64,000 nt of DNA, taken from the NCBI RefSeq assembly GCF_000341245.1, contig NZ_ANAD01000081.1, positions 34,251 to 98,250 on the forward strand. Direction: 5' to 3'. Both the position numbers and the translations under genes were made by a program. The stretch is from Nocardiopsis halophila DSM 44494 (GTDB taxonomy: Bacteria; Actinomycetota; Actinomycetes; Streptosporangiales; Streptosporangiaceae). Of the stretch, positions 26,427 to 34,348 are shown piece after piece (within the stretch, counting starts at the first letter, position 1; the number at the start of each line of letters is the position of its first letter). A model generated the notes under the pieces. That model worked only from the letters and a program-made list of their open reading frames with translations, did no database searches and was not told where the DNA came from.

Positions 26427-27128
26427 ATGGACATGCGCGAGATCGACGCGGCCACCGGGCGCCTGGTGCGCACGGCCGAACGGCTGACCCCCGAGGAGGT
26501 GGCCGTCCCCTCCCTGCTCCCGGGCTGGACGCGCGGCCACGTGCTGACCCATGTGGCCCGCAACGCCGACGCCGTGGCGGGCGTACTGGAGGCGGCGCGG
26601 GAGGGCCGGGAGGCCCCCATGTACCGCAGCGAGGAGGCCCGTGACGCCGACATCGCGGCCGGCGCCCCCCGCCCCGCCCCCGAACAGGCCGCGGACCTGC
26701 GCTCGTCGGCCGACCGGCTGGCCGCGGCGGTGGCCGCGATGCCGGAGGAGGCGTGGGCCTTCGAGGTGCGGCACCGGTCGGGCGCCGTGTTCTCCGCCGC
26801 GGAGCTGCTCGGGATGCGGTACCGGGAGCTGGAGTACCACCACGTCGACCTGGACGCGGGCTACACCCCCGGGCACTGGCCGGAGGGCTTCGTCTCCCGC
26901 GAGCTGGAGTCCCTGGTCGGGCGGCTCGCCGGCGCGGACCTGCCGGCGGTGGAGATCGCCGGGGCGGGCACCATCGGCTCGGGGCCCGCGGCGCTGCGCG
27001 CCGAGGGGCCCGGGGCGGCCCTGCTGGCCTGGCTGTCGGGCCGCTCCGGTCCGGACGGCCTGACCGTGACCCGCGACGGGGAGCGCGTCGGTTTCGAAGC
27101 GCTGCCCGTTCCCCCGCCCCTGGCCTGA
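26427..27128 (+). CDS. Maleylpyruvate-isomerase-family, mycothiol-dependent enzyme
   Basis: 233 residues. The DinB/MDMPI fold is indicated by the first helix IDAATGRLVRTAERL, LLPGWTRGHVLTHVARNAD (first metal-binding His), and RYRELEYHHVDLD (two metal His). A C-terminal domain (GPAALRAEGPGAALLAWLSGR) resembles the SCP-2/MDMPI C-terminal domain. Mycothiol-dependent isomerases and transferases in this family act on maleylpyruvate or electrophiles; the exact substrate is unknown. It follows the lipoprotein gene by 13 bases on the same strand. Confidence 0.8.
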   Translation: MDMREIDAATGRLVRTAERLTPEEVAVPSLLPGWTRGHVLTHVARNADAVAGVLEAAREGREAPMYRSEEARDADIAAGAPRPAPEQAADLRSSADRLAAAVAAMPEEAWAFEVRHRSGAVFSAAELLGMRYRELEYHHVDLDAGYTPGHWPEGFVSRELESLVGRLAGADLPAVEIAGAGTIGSGPAALRAEGPGAALLAWLSGRSGPDGLTVTRDGERVGFEALPVPPPLA

Positions 27129-27143
27129 GAGGGGCGGCCGGAC

Positions 27144-27388
27144 TCAGGCGCGCCGGTAGAGGGTGTAGTCGGCGCCGCCGTCGAAGCGGTGGCTCTCGAC
27201 CGGGGTGAACGCGGCGGGGGCGAACCCCGCCCCCGCGAACAGGGGCAGCCCTGCGCCCGCCACCACCGGGTACCGCTTGAGGAAGACCGCGTCGATCTCC
27301 GGCAGCAGCGCCCCGGCCAGCGTCGGGCCGCTGACCAGGCAGACGCCCAGCCCGCCCTCCTCCCGCTTGAGTTCGCGGACCGCCTCCA
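27144..27388 (-). pseudogene. C-terminal remnant of a RibD/DHFR-family reductase
   Basis: About 80 codons on the minus strand in frame to a TGA at 27144. It reads AVRELKREEGGLGVCLVSGPTLAGALLPEIDAVF, KRYPVVAGAGLPLF and ends with DYTLYRRA (shown in pieces), the C-terminal half of RibD_C/dihydrofolate-reductase-family proteins. There is no start codon or N-terminal Rossmann part: the sequence ends at about 27388 where a different gene fragment begins. The upstream half is missing, so this is a truncated remnant. Confidence 0.7.
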
Positions 27389-27550
27389 GTGGTCCTGCTC
27401 CACCAGGCGATGACCGGTCTGGTGGTCGAGCAGCTCACGCTGCCCGGCGTGCTCGACGGAGAAGGGGACCCGGACGCGCTCATCGGCGCCCTCGTGCACC
27501 GGATCCTGTCCGGTGGCGGGGGCGGAGCGGACGGCGTGGACGGCGCCTGA
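27389..27550 (+). pseudogene. C-terminal remnant of a TetR-family regulator
   Basis: Beginning at the GTG at 27389 the frame reads VVLLHQAMTGLVVEQL, LPGVLDGEGDPDALIGALVHRIL, then a Gly-rich tail, to a stop at 27548. This resembles the ligand-domain C-terminus of TetR regulators (final dimerisation helix). The DNA-binding N-terminus is absent. It abuts the opposing reductase remnant, so both genes have lost their 5' ends and their shared intergenic region. Confidence 0.55.
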
Positions 27551-27555
27551 GGGGC

Positions 27556-28185
27556 GTGGGAACCGTGGCGCCCGCGCGCGCGTCGAAAGCGCTCGTGGAC
27601 CTCTTCAACACAGTGCCGATCGTGGTGAAGCAGCCGAAGCGCTTCCTCATCGACGAGTCGGAGTACTACTGCTACGACGCGCACGGGCGGCCGGTGGCGC
27701 ACATCCACGAAGTCGGGCTGGACGGCGGGATGAAGGCCCTGCGCTTCATCGCGGACAACACGGCCGGGTTCGCGCGCAAGCTGATGGTGAACGACGCCTG
27801 GGGGCACCCGCGCCTGTACATCGAGAAGTCCTGGGCGATGTTCACCGCAACGACCACCATCGCCTACCCCGACGGCAGGCCGATCGGCTACATCGACCAG
27901 GACTTCAAGCTGTTCAAGGCGAGCTTCCGGCTGCTCGACGCCTGGAAGCAGCCGGTGGGCGCGGTCAAGGGCAACTTCGGCGCGTTCGAGTTCCAGATCA
28001 CCGACAACCACGAGCACGAGGTCGGGCGGGTCGACCGCAACTTCCCCAGCTTCGGAGAGTTCTTCACCGCCGCCGACAGCTACCAGGTCTGGCAGCGCTA
28101 CCCGAACCTGCCCGACCCGCTGAAGACCCTGGCCGTGGCCTCGGGCATCGCGATCGACCTGGTGCTGCTGGAGGGCAAGCGCTGA
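27556..28185 (+). CDS. LURP-one-related/scramblase-fold protein
   Basis: 209 residues from the GTG at 27556; a GTG at 27565 is an alternative with better spacing to GAGGGG. Motifs of the Tubby/LURP-one-like beta-barrel family are FNTVPIVVKQPKRFLIDESEYYCYDAHG, VKGNFGAFEFQITDNHEHEVGRVDRNF (in pieces) and a C-terminal hydrophobic helix, TLAVASGIAIDLVLLEG. The barrel has no signal peptide; the C-terminal helix suggests membrane association, as in phospholipid scramblase-like proteins. Function unknown. Convergent with the R2lox gene. An upstream in-frame extension crosses the deletion scar and is not believed. Confidence 0.7.
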   Translation: MGTVAPARASKALVDLFNTVPIVVKQPKRFLIDESEYYCYDAHGRPVAHIHEVGLDGGMKALRFIADNTAGFARKLMVNDAWGHPRLYIEKSWAMFTATTTIAYPDGRPIGYIDQDFKLFKASFRLLDAWKQPVGAVKGNFGAFEFQITDNHEHEVGRVDRNFPSFGEFFTAADSYQVWQRYPNLPDPLKTLAVASGIAIDLVLLEGKR

Positions 28186-28210
28186 CCCGGACCGCACGCG
28201 GGTCGGCCCC

Positions 28211-29167
28211 TCAGGCCAGGCGGGACATGGCCTGGCGGTCCTCCTCCCCGAAGCGCTCCTCCAGGTCCTCGGGGGAGGCGTCCAGGTCGATGCGGGCCAC
28301 CGGGACCCCGCGCGCGGTCTCGATCGCCCCCAGCCGCCGCAGGGCCCGGTCGGTGGCGTAGCCGAGCAGCTCCCCCTGCGGAAGCTGGTACTGCTGCTCC
28401 TCACCGGTCATGGGCTCGTCGTCGCGCTCGACGGTGGCCTTCAGGTGCGGCATCAGCTCCTCCAGCCGCTCGGTGACCACCGGCCACAGCGCGTCGTCGG
28501 CGGCGACGTGCCGGCGGCAGGTGAACGTGCCCCAGGCCATGTGGCGGCGCTCGTCGTCGCCGATGCGGCGGATGATCTCCCGCATGCCGGGGAAGATGCC
28601 GCGCACCGTGCAGATGTGGTTCCAGGCGTAGTAGCCGGTCAGGGCCAGGGCGCCCTCGATGACGTGGTTGTAGGTGACCGAGGCGCGCACCTGGTTGTGC
28701 GGGCTCGGGTCCTCCAGCAGCGCGTTGAGCGAGGCCGGGAGCTCCTCGTAGAAGAGCGCGCGGTAGCCCTCGTTGCGGTCGACGTGGGCGTGCAGGTCGT
28801 GGGTGACGCCCAGGGCGTCCAGCCACAGCCGGAAGGCCTGGACGTGCTTGGCCTCCTCGAAGGCGAACTGGGTCAGGTACATCTCGTCGCCCAGCCGCCC
28901 CTCGGCGGCCATGGCGCGCACGAAGGGCTGGATGTCCTCGGTCACCGCCTCCTCCCCGGCGGCGAACTGCGCGCACAGCCGCAGGATCCGCTCCTGGGCC
29001 TCGGTGCTCAGCGACTTCCAGTCCTCGGCGTCCCGGGTCAGGTCCACGGCGGCGGGGTCCCAGAACTTGGCGTTGCCCTTGGTGAAGAGCCGGAGCGGGA
29101 AGGAGTCCCAGTTCAGACCGCCTCCGCCGATGGAGCGGAAGCCGGTGCGCCCGGACGGGTCGGCCAT
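28211..29167 (-). CDS. R2-like ligand-binding oxidase (R2lox), Mn/Fe enzyme
   Basis: 318 residues from ATG with GAGGAGG upstream. Ferritin-like helical bundle of the R2 family. All metal ligands of the Mycobacterium R2lox occur with a constant four-residue offset: E72, E105, H108, E171, E206 and H209. So do the V75 and Y166 that form the unusual Val-Tyr ether crosslink in R2lox (family residues 71 and 162). Local motifs are [33 protein letters not shown] and [11 protein letters not shown]. The enzyme has a fatty-acid-binding pocket and a Mn/Fe cofactor; its substrate is unsettled. The intact ligand set argues it is active and not a ribonucleotide reductase subunit. Confidence 0.9.
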   Translation of the reverse strand: MADPSGRTGFRSIGGGGLNWDSFPLRLFTKGNAKFWDPAAVDLTRDAEDWKSLSTEAQERILRLCAQFAAGEEAVTEDIQPFVRAMAAEGRLGDEMYLTQFAFEEAKHVQAFRLWLDALGVTHDLHAHVDRNEGYRALFYEELPASLNALLEDPSPHNQVRASVTYNHVIEGALALTGYYAWNHICTVRGIFPGMREIIRRIGDDERRHMAWGTFTCRRHVAADDALWPVVTERLEELMPHLKATVERDDEPMTGEEQQYQLPQGELLGYATDRALRRLGAIETARGVPVARIDLDASPEDLEERFGEEDRQAMSRLA

Positions 29168-29303
29168 GGGGGGTACCTCCTCGGGTCGGGGTGCCCCCTC
29201 ATGATTCGACGCAACGCGGTGCGGTGTAAAGCGCTCCCGGCGGTATTTCCCCGCCGGGAGCGGTACGGTGCTGGGGCACCCGACCTTCGGACCAGGAGAC
29301 GAC

Positions 29304-29540
29304 GTGTTCTGTGGCGACCCCGGGGCGCCGGGCTACGCGGAGTGCGCGCACCAGATGACGATCTTCGCCATCGCCTCCACGATCCCCGCGATGCTCGCGA
29401 TGATCCTGATGGTGGCCGCGTTCGCGACCCCCGCCATGCGCGTCGACGCGGCCCTGCGCTCGCGCACCCTCGTCTACGCCCTGCTGGCCTGGGCGATCGC
29501 CGGGGGAACGCTGCTGATGGGGGCGCTGCCCTCGCTGTGA
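29304..29540 (+). CDS. Small two-helix membrane protein
   Basis: 78 residues from the GTG at 29304, with CAGGAGAC just upstream. An ATG at 29268 is in frame but lacks a Shine-Dalgarno. The start [17 protein letters not shown] carries two Cys and a Gly/Pro stretch, followed by two membrane segments (about 18-42, [22 protein letters not shown], and 58-76). A short basic cytosolic loop links them. No family recognised. Confidence 0.6.
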   Translation: MFCGDPGAPGYAECAHQMTIFAIASTIPAMLAMILMVAAFATPAMRVDAALRSRTLVYALLAWAIAGGTLLMGALPSL

Positions 29541-29567
29541 GGGGCGCGACCCCTCCGGGGGCGCCGG

Positions 29568-30005
29568 TCAGTACGCCCCGGCCGGAACGGTGAACGCCGC
29601 GATCACGAACGGCAGGATCAGGATCGCCGCGAACAGCAGCACCATCAGGACGATGCCGACGATGGTGGCGATCCAGGAGTACTTGGTGAAGCGCCGGACC
29701 TTGTCCGCGTCCTGCTTCTCCACCAGGGCCAGGATGCCGAAGACGATGCCGATGATCCCGCCGAGCGAGCCGCACAGCATCAGGCTGATCGCGCTGGTCA
29801 CCAGGGCGGCGATGGCCCCGCCCCGCAAAGGCTCGATCTCCGGGTTCTCCATCGGCACGCCGTAGGGTGCGGGCGGAGGCGGGCCCGCCGGCTGCTGCCC
29901 GTAGGGGTACTGCGGCTGCCCTCCGGTCGGGTAGCCGGGAGGGGGACCGTACCCGCCGGGCCGGCGGTTCGGGTCGTTCTCCTGGCCGGGCCAGGGTGCG
30001 CTCAT
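29568..30005 (-). CDS. DUF4190-type membrane protein, Pro/Gly/Tyr/Gln-rich N-terminus
   Basis: 145 residues from the ATG at 30005. Residues 1-52 are a disordered Pro/Gly/Tyr/Gln segment. Two membrane helices follow, at about 63-90 (GGAIAALVTSAISLMLCGS, then GGIIGIVFGILALVE) and 113-135. The block CGSLGGIIGIVFGILALVEKQDADKVRR matches DUF4190-type proteins. Probably small and plasma-membrane-located, with the disordered head exposed to the cytosol. It is the last of three related minus-strand genes. Confidence 0.8.
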   Translation of the reverse strand: MSAPWPGQENDPNRRPGGYGPPPGYPTGGQPQYPYGQQPAGPPPPAPYGVPMENPEIEPLRGGAIAALVTSAISLMLCGSLGGIIGIVFGILALVEKQDADKVRRFTKYSWIATIVGIVLMVLLFAAILILPFVIAAFTVPAGAY

Positions 30006-30052
30006 GGGATGCCTCTCTCGCGGTTCGGGTCGTCGGTGGTCGGCCGGGGCGG

Positions 30053-30529
30053 TCAGGGCGTGAGCGCGGTGATCAGCGCGGCGATGGCCAGCAGGACGAG
30101 CGCGATCAGCAGCAGGTAGCCCAGCGTGCAGGCCCAGGTGCGGGCGATGTTGCGCTCGACCGCCTCGGGGTCGTGCCGGTTGGCCACGGCCAGGGCCCCG
30201 AAGACCAGGCCGGGGATGTTGGAGAGCACCGCCAGCACCGGCAGCCCGGCGAGTACCCCCAGGGCGGGGAAGGCCAGGGTCAGCACGGCGCACAGCAGCG
30301 CGGCCGCGGCGGCCCCGGTCCGCGGAGGCGGCCCGGCGGGCGGCGCGTGCGGTGGGGCGAAGGGGGCGGCCGCGGGGCCCGGCCGGTGCTGCGGCGGTGG
30401 AGGGATGGAGGCGGGCGGTGCCTGCGGCACCGGTGGCGCGTCGTGCGTGGCGGGCGCGCTGTACACGGGGGACGGGTTCGGCCCGGAGTCCTCCCAGAAG
30501 CGCTCGATGGCCGAGCGGTGTCCGTGCAC
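30053..30529 (-). CDS. Pro/Ala-rich DUF4190-like membrane protein
   Basis: 158 residues. Residues 1-70 are proline/alanine-rich and disordered (APPVPQAPPASIPPPP, then PGPAAAPFAPPHAPPAGPPP). Membrane helices are at about 72-103 (AAALLCAVLTLAFPALGVLAG) and 133-156. The loop PGLVFGALAVANRHDPEAVERN is similar to the segment of the downstream DUF4190 protein. It is 47 bases upstream of that gene; both probably arose by duplication. Function unknown. Confidence 0.7.
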   Translation of the reverse strand: MHGHRSAIERFWEDSGPNPSPVYSAPATHDAPPVPQAPPASIPPPPQHRPGPAAAPFAPPHAPPAGPPPRTGAAAAALLCAVLTLAFPALGVLAGLPVLAVLSNIPGLVFGALAVANRHDPEAVERNIARTWACTLGYLLLIALVLLAIAALITALTP

Positions 30530-30625
30530 GGTCGGTTCCCCCTCCCCCGCGGCGCCGTCGGTGGGCGGCCGTTCCCCCCACGATAACCACGACGCGGTCG
30601 GGCGCCCACGGGTTCCGGCCGGGCG

Positions 30626-31006
30626 TCAGTACCCCACCGGCACGGCGTCCTGGACCCAGGACCCGGCCTGGGTGAAGAGCCAGAGCGTCAGCACGGACAT
30701 CACGACGAACATGACCGCGGCCGCGCCCAGGCAGTACCAGGAGTACCGGGTGAGGGTCTCGGCCTGCTCCGGCCGGCCGCGGTCGCGCATGTGGGCGGCG
30801 CGCACGGCGAACACGATGCCGACGATCCCGAAGATCCAGTTGGCGCAGCACAGGAAGGTCAGGGCGTGCAGGATGAGCGCCATGGTGGAGCTGGACGCGC
30901 CACCGGTCCGCGGGGCGTCCGCGGGGGAGGCGGCGGCCCGCTCGGCCGGGGGGCCGTGGTCGTCGCGGGGGGACGCGGCACCGGGCGGCAGCTGGGGTTC
31001 GCTCAT
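30626..31006 (-). CDS. Dispanin (CD225)-like or DUF4190-like membrane protein
   Basis: 126 residues. A disordered Pro/Ala-rich head is followed by two membrane helices at about 43-69 and 92-115. The block LTFLCCANWIFGIVGIVFAVRAAHMRDRGRPEQAE resembles the CD225/dispanin motif (Cys pair, then a hydrophobic segment, then a charged loop with an A-x-x-x-S pattern). It is the third of a run of small membrane proteins on this strand and may share a promoter region with the others. Function unknown. Confidence 0.65.
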   Translation of the reverse strand: MSEPQLPPGAASPRDDHGPPAERAAASPADAPRTGGASSSTMALILHALTFLCCANWIFGIVGIVFAVRAAHMRDRGRPEQAETLTRYSWYCLGAAAVMFVVMSVLTLWLFTQAGSWVQDAVPVGY

Positions 31007-31124
31007 GGCGGCCGGGCGATCCTCTCTGGCCTCTCAGGCGTCGGGAGCGTCTGCAGCCTAGCCGCAGCGGCTCCCGGCGGGCCATGCGGGCGCCGCGCCC
31101 CCGGTGCCGCGTCCCCGACCGGGG

Positions 31125-31448
31125 TCAGCCGAAACGCACGTCGACCGAGCGCACCCCCCACAGCGGCGGGATCCACTGGGAGTCGTCACGGCCGCTCCCC
31201 ACGGGGGTTCCGGTGCAGTCCGGGCCGGGGTGGAAGACGTAGTCGGCGGCGGGTTCGGAGTCGGCCAGGTTCACCATCCGCTTGTCGGGGAAGGTGTGGC
31301 AGCCGCCGCCCTCCAGGGTGGTGTGGCCCAGTCCCGGGCCCGAGTACAGGTCCAGGGTGCCGGGGCCGCCGTCCGCGGCCGCGGGGGCCGCGGTCGCCAG
31401 CAGCCCGGCCAGGGCGGCGGCCAGGGCCGCCGTTCGGCGTGCGCGCAT
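31125..31448 (-). CDS. Small secreted protein of unknown function
   Basis: 107 residues from the ATG at 31448; an in-frame extension upstream is not signal-like. Residues 1-27 form a signal peptide (MRARRTAALAAALAGLLATAAPAAAD). The mature part is about 80 residues of mainly strand with two Cys (in GGGCHTFP and PDCTGTP) that could form one disulfide, and a repeated LDLYSGPGLG / YVFHPGPDC pattern. It ends WGVRSVDVRFG. Not recognised. Exported to the cell surface or medium. Confidence 0.65.
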   Translation of the reverse strand: MRARRTAALAAALAGLLATAAPAAADGGPGTLDLYSGPGLGHTTLEGGGCHTFPDKRMVNLADSEPAADYVFHPGPDCTGTPVGSGRDDSQWIPPLWGVRSVDVRFG

Positions 31449-31634
31449 GCTCTGCCTCTCGCTGTCGCTGGTGGTGGTGCCGCACCGGGGTGCGGGCGGC
31501 GGCCTCCATCTATACCTCTCGGAGGGCGACCGCGTGGCCACTTTCGGTCACCGAGTCGTGGATGCGGTGCCCATCCGCAATCCGATGGCCGGGACCGGGC
31601 GGCGCGGGCGTTCCGGGCGGTGCACCATGTGTCC

Positions 31635-32498
31635 ATGAGCGAGCAGCCCGACCGCCTTGTGTTGGACTTCCTGTCGCGGGTGGGGGACGCCGCCTACGGA
31701 GCGGTCCCCTCACGGCGGCGCGCCTCCTTCCTGGCCGACGTGCGCCGCCGGGTGGAGGAGGCCCGCCGCGCCTCGGGGGCCCGCACCGCCGAGGAGGTGC
31801 GGCGGGTCCTGGAGTCCTTCGGCGACCCGGACGATTTGGTGCGCGCCGAGCTCGACGCCGAGCGCGGACCGGAGGACGGCGACGGAGAGGACGGGGACGG
31901 AGCCGACGGCGGGGAGCGGGCCGATCCCGGCCGCTCGGTCCTGCGCAAGCGCACACCGCCGCCGTGGCGGGGCGGGCCGGACCCCGGCTGGCTGGGCGCC
32001 CGGGGCGCGCGGGCGGTGTCGGTGCGCCCGGAGAGCGGCGGTCCCATCACCCCGACCACCCGGATCGCGGCGCAGGGGGACGGCAGGGGCGCCGGCCGCC
32101 GCCTCCTCCGGCGCTGGTCGGCCACTGCGGCGGCCTTCCGTGACCACCCCTCCGAGCTGCTGGTCCTGCTGCTGTACGCGGCCGGCGCCCTCGCGGCCGA
32201 GGCGGCGTTCCTGTGGATCATCGGGGGCGCGATGGTGGTGCTGAGCAAGGTCTGGACGCGCCGCGACAAGTGGGTCCTCGCGGGGGCGCCGCCGGCGGCC
32301 ACCCTGGTGGCCATGGCGTTCTGGCAGGGGGAGGCGCCCTACATCGACCAGATCGTCCTGGAGTCGCTCACCTCGACCGGGGTGGTCGGGCTGCGGCTGG
32401 CCGCGGCGGCCTGCGCGGTGTACCTGGTGGTCCGGATCGCCGCGGTCGCGCCCGCCTCGGGTCATCGGCCGTTAAATCCTCCGGAATATCCTGCTTGA
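31635..32498 (+). CDS. HAAS-domain membrane protein
   Basis: 287 residues from the ATG at 31635. Residues 1-65 form a HAAS (helical, DUF1700-like) domain: VLDFLSRVGDAAYGAVPSRRR, then FLADVRRRVEEAR, then EEVRRVLESFGDPDDLVRAELDAE. A long acidic and basic linker follows (residues 65-160). Membrane segments are near 174-200 (LVLLLYAAGALAAEAAFLWII), 215-230 and 255-275. HAAS proteins often associate with PadR regulators, but none is visible here. Function unknown. Confidence 0.7.
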   Translation: MSEQPDRLVLDFLSRVGDAAYGAVPSRRRASFLADVRRRVEEARRASGARTAEEVRRVLESFGDPDDLVRAELDAERGPEDGDGEDGDGADGGERADPGRSVLRKRTPPPWRGGPDPGWLGARGARAVSVRPESGGPITPTTRIAAQGDGRGAGRRLLRRWSATAAAFRDHPSELLVLLLYAAGALAAEAAFLWIIGGAMVVLSKVWTRRDKWVLAGAPPAATLVAMAFWQGEAPYIDQIVLESLTSTGVVGLRLAAAACAVYLVVRIAAVAPASGHRPLNPPEYPA

Positions 32499-32921
32499 CC
32501 AGGGGTTTTCGACGCGTTGCGGGCTCGCGGCGCGGGTAATCATGACGGTGCGCCACCGGGTTCGGCGCCGGTCACCGGCCGGGGGCGCAGGGGGATTGAC
32601 GCCCGCCCCGGTCCCGCCGGGTCCCGTCCCGAAACTCCGCAACCAGCGGCGACGGGGGCGGACGTCAAAGGAGAGGCCCGGAGATCCGCGTCCGGGCCTC
32701 TCGCATGCGCGGGGATGGCCGGTTACGGCCCTCGGGGTTTATCGGCATTTCGGGGAACATGTGGCCTTCGGCCCCTCGCTCGGCGTGTTCGTCGAGCATT
32801 AGCCTGGAAAGCCCCCTATGGAAAGATGGATCCGAGAGGCCGAGCGGACATTCGCCCCCATTCGCGGCGGATTCCCCGGCCTCGCCCCTTAGGGTCCGAC
32901 GGCGAGAGCGTGAGGTCACAC
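32499..32921 (+). other. 423-base gene-free leader upstream of the cold-shock gene
   Basis: No protein-coding frame here is convincing. The main feature is the perfect 12-base inverted repeat listed separately at 32671-32702. Short GC-rich inverted repeats also occur around 32560-32600. Long structured 5' leaders are common for cold-shock genes, but no known motif was recognised. Confidence 0.4.
32671..32702 (+). terminator. Perfect 12-bp hairpin in the leader of the cold-shock gene
   Basis: GAGAGGCCCGGA at 32671-32682 pairs exactly with TCCGGGCCTCTC at 32691-32702 around an eight-base loop (GATCCGCG). It could end the transcript from the HAAS gene or act as an attenuator for the downstream gene. 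There is no T-run, so a role as a standard terminator is uncertain. Confidence 0.5.
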
Positions 32922-33305
32922 GTGCCCACCGGCAAGGTCAAGTGGTACGACGGCGACAAGGGATTCGGCTTCCTCACCCGTGACGACGGCGGCGAGGTCT
33001 TCGTGCACTCCTCGGCGCTGCCGGCGGGGACCACGTCCCTGCGCTCCGGCCAGCGGGTGGAGTTCGGGGTGGTCGAAGGGCGCAAGGGCGCCCAGGCGCT
33101 GCAGGTCAAGCTGCTCGACGCGCCGCGCTCGGTGGCCAAGGCGATGCGCAAGAAGCCCGACGAGATGGTCGTCATCACCGAGGACCTCATCAAGCTCCTG
33201 GACGGCGTCTCCTCGACCTACCGCCGGGGCAAGCACCCCGACCGCAAGGAGGCGGCCAAGATCGCCCAAGTGCTGCGCGTGGTCGCCGACGACCTGGAGG
33301 CCTGA
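32922..33305 (+). CDS. Cold-shock-domain protein with a C-terminal extension
   Basis: 127 residues from the GTG at 32922. Residues 1-66 are a cold-shock domain (VPTGKVKWYDGDKGFGFLTRDDG, then EVFVHSSALPAG), with the RNP1-type KGFGFL and RNP2-type VFVHSSA motifs. The extension from about 70 to 127 is charged and helical (KAMRKKPDEMVVITEDLIKLLDG and KHPDRKEAAKIAQVLRVVADDLE), typical of the ScoF4-like actinobacterial paralogue. RNA-binding. Positioned near groEL and metM, as I recall for the syntenic Streptomyces region. The leader is over 400 bases long. Confidence 0.85.
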   Translation: MPTGKVKWYDGDKGFGFLTRDDGGEVFVHSSALPAGTTSLRSGQRVEFGVVEGRKGAQALQVKLLDAPRSVAKAMRKKPDEMVVITEDLIKLLDGVSSTYRRGKHPDRKEAAKIAQVLRVVADDLEA

Positions 33306-33450
33306 GCGAGCGCCGCGGTGTGGTCCCCGCCACAGATCGCCTGCGGGGGCGGCGGAGAATCCCCCGTACCTCCCCAATCCGACGTAACGGTCGTCTATCG
33401 AGTCGGTGTCGTGGACTCGGCGGTGGTTCCCATCGGCGAAGATGGGGAGT

Positions 33451-34260
33451 GTGAGCCCTAGCCGTCGTAACCCCGCACCAGACAAGGCATGCATCGAGGC
33501 GGTCGACCTCGCGCGGAGCGCCGCCGTCGAGATCTCCCGTCCGGAGTGGGTTGGCGATCACCTGTCCGCGCACGTGGAGGGCGACCGCCTGGTCACCCAC
33601 CTGTTCGAGTGCCGCGACGCCGCCTACCCGGGTTGGCACTACGCCGTGACCGTCGTGCGCGCGGCGCGCGCCAAGGTCGTCACCGTCAACGAGGCGGTGC
33701 TGCTCCCGGGCCCCGAGGCGCTGCTGGCGCCGCAGTGGGTTCCGTGGAAGGAGCGGCTGCGCCCGGGCGACCTGGGCGTGGGCGACCTGCTGCCCACCTC
33801 CGCCGACGACGACCGGTTGGAGCCCGGCTTCGCCTACGCACCCGCCGACGCCCTGGAGGAGGAGGCCGACGACCGGACCGCCCCCTGGGAGATGGGGCTG
33901 GGCCGGCCGCGCGTGCTGTCCCGGGAGGGCCGCGACGCCGCCGCCGAGCGCTGGTACGAGGGCGAGGCCGGCCCGCGCAGCGCGATCGCCGCCGCCGCCC
34001 CGGCCACCTGTTCCACCTGCGGCTTCATGACCCCGCTCGCCGGCGGCCTGCGCCGGATGTTCGGCGTGTGCGCCAACGAGTTCGCCCCCGACGACGGCCG
34101 GGTGGTCTCCTACGACCACGGCTGCGGGGCGCACTCCGAGGCCGTCCGGGAGGCGGTGCGCAGCGAGCCGTCCCCCGTGCCCGTCATCGACGAGCTCGGA
34201 TACGACCACATCGTCTTCGACGACACCAGCGAGTTGGAACTGGTCTCCACCGAGGGCTGA
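33451..34260 (+). CDS. DUF3027 protein
   Basis: 269 residues from the GTG at 33451, with GGGGAG upstream. The first half contains DKACIEAVDLARSAAVE, ECRDAAYPGWHYAVTVVRA and NEAVLLPGPEALLAPQWVPWKERLRPGDLGVGD (in pieces), the DUF3027 signature. The second half has ATCSTCGFM, FGVCANEF and YDHGCGAHSE: a Cys/His cluster (CxxC...C...H/C) that could bind zinc. Cytosolic. Function unknown; widely conserved in actinomycetes beside a cold-shock gene. Confidence 0.85.
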   Translation: MSPSRRNPAPDKACIEAVDLARSAAVEISRPEWVGDHLSAHVEGDRLVTHLFECRDAAYPGWHYAVTVVRAARAKVVTVNEAVLLPGPEALLAPQWVPWKERLRPGDLGVGDLLPTSADDDRLEPGFAYAPADALEEEADDRTAPWEMGLGRPRVLSREGRDAAAERWYEGEAGPRSAIAAAAPATCSTCGFMTPLAGGLRRMFGVCANEFAPDDGRVVSYDHGCGAHSEAVREAVRSEPSPVPVIDELGYDHIVFDDTSELELVSTEG

Positions 34261-34348
34261 CCGGGCCGGACGGCACGGCCGAAAACCCCTCCGACGCCCC
34301 TCCCGCCGTCGCGTACGGTAGTCCCGCACCCACTCGGGAGGAGCCCCC

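Noticed and set aside
27205..27555. N-terminal extension of the LURP-one protein
   Set aside because: It crosses the deletion scar and reads the TetR and reductase remnants in other frames; a GTG with Shine-Dalgarno is available at 27556.
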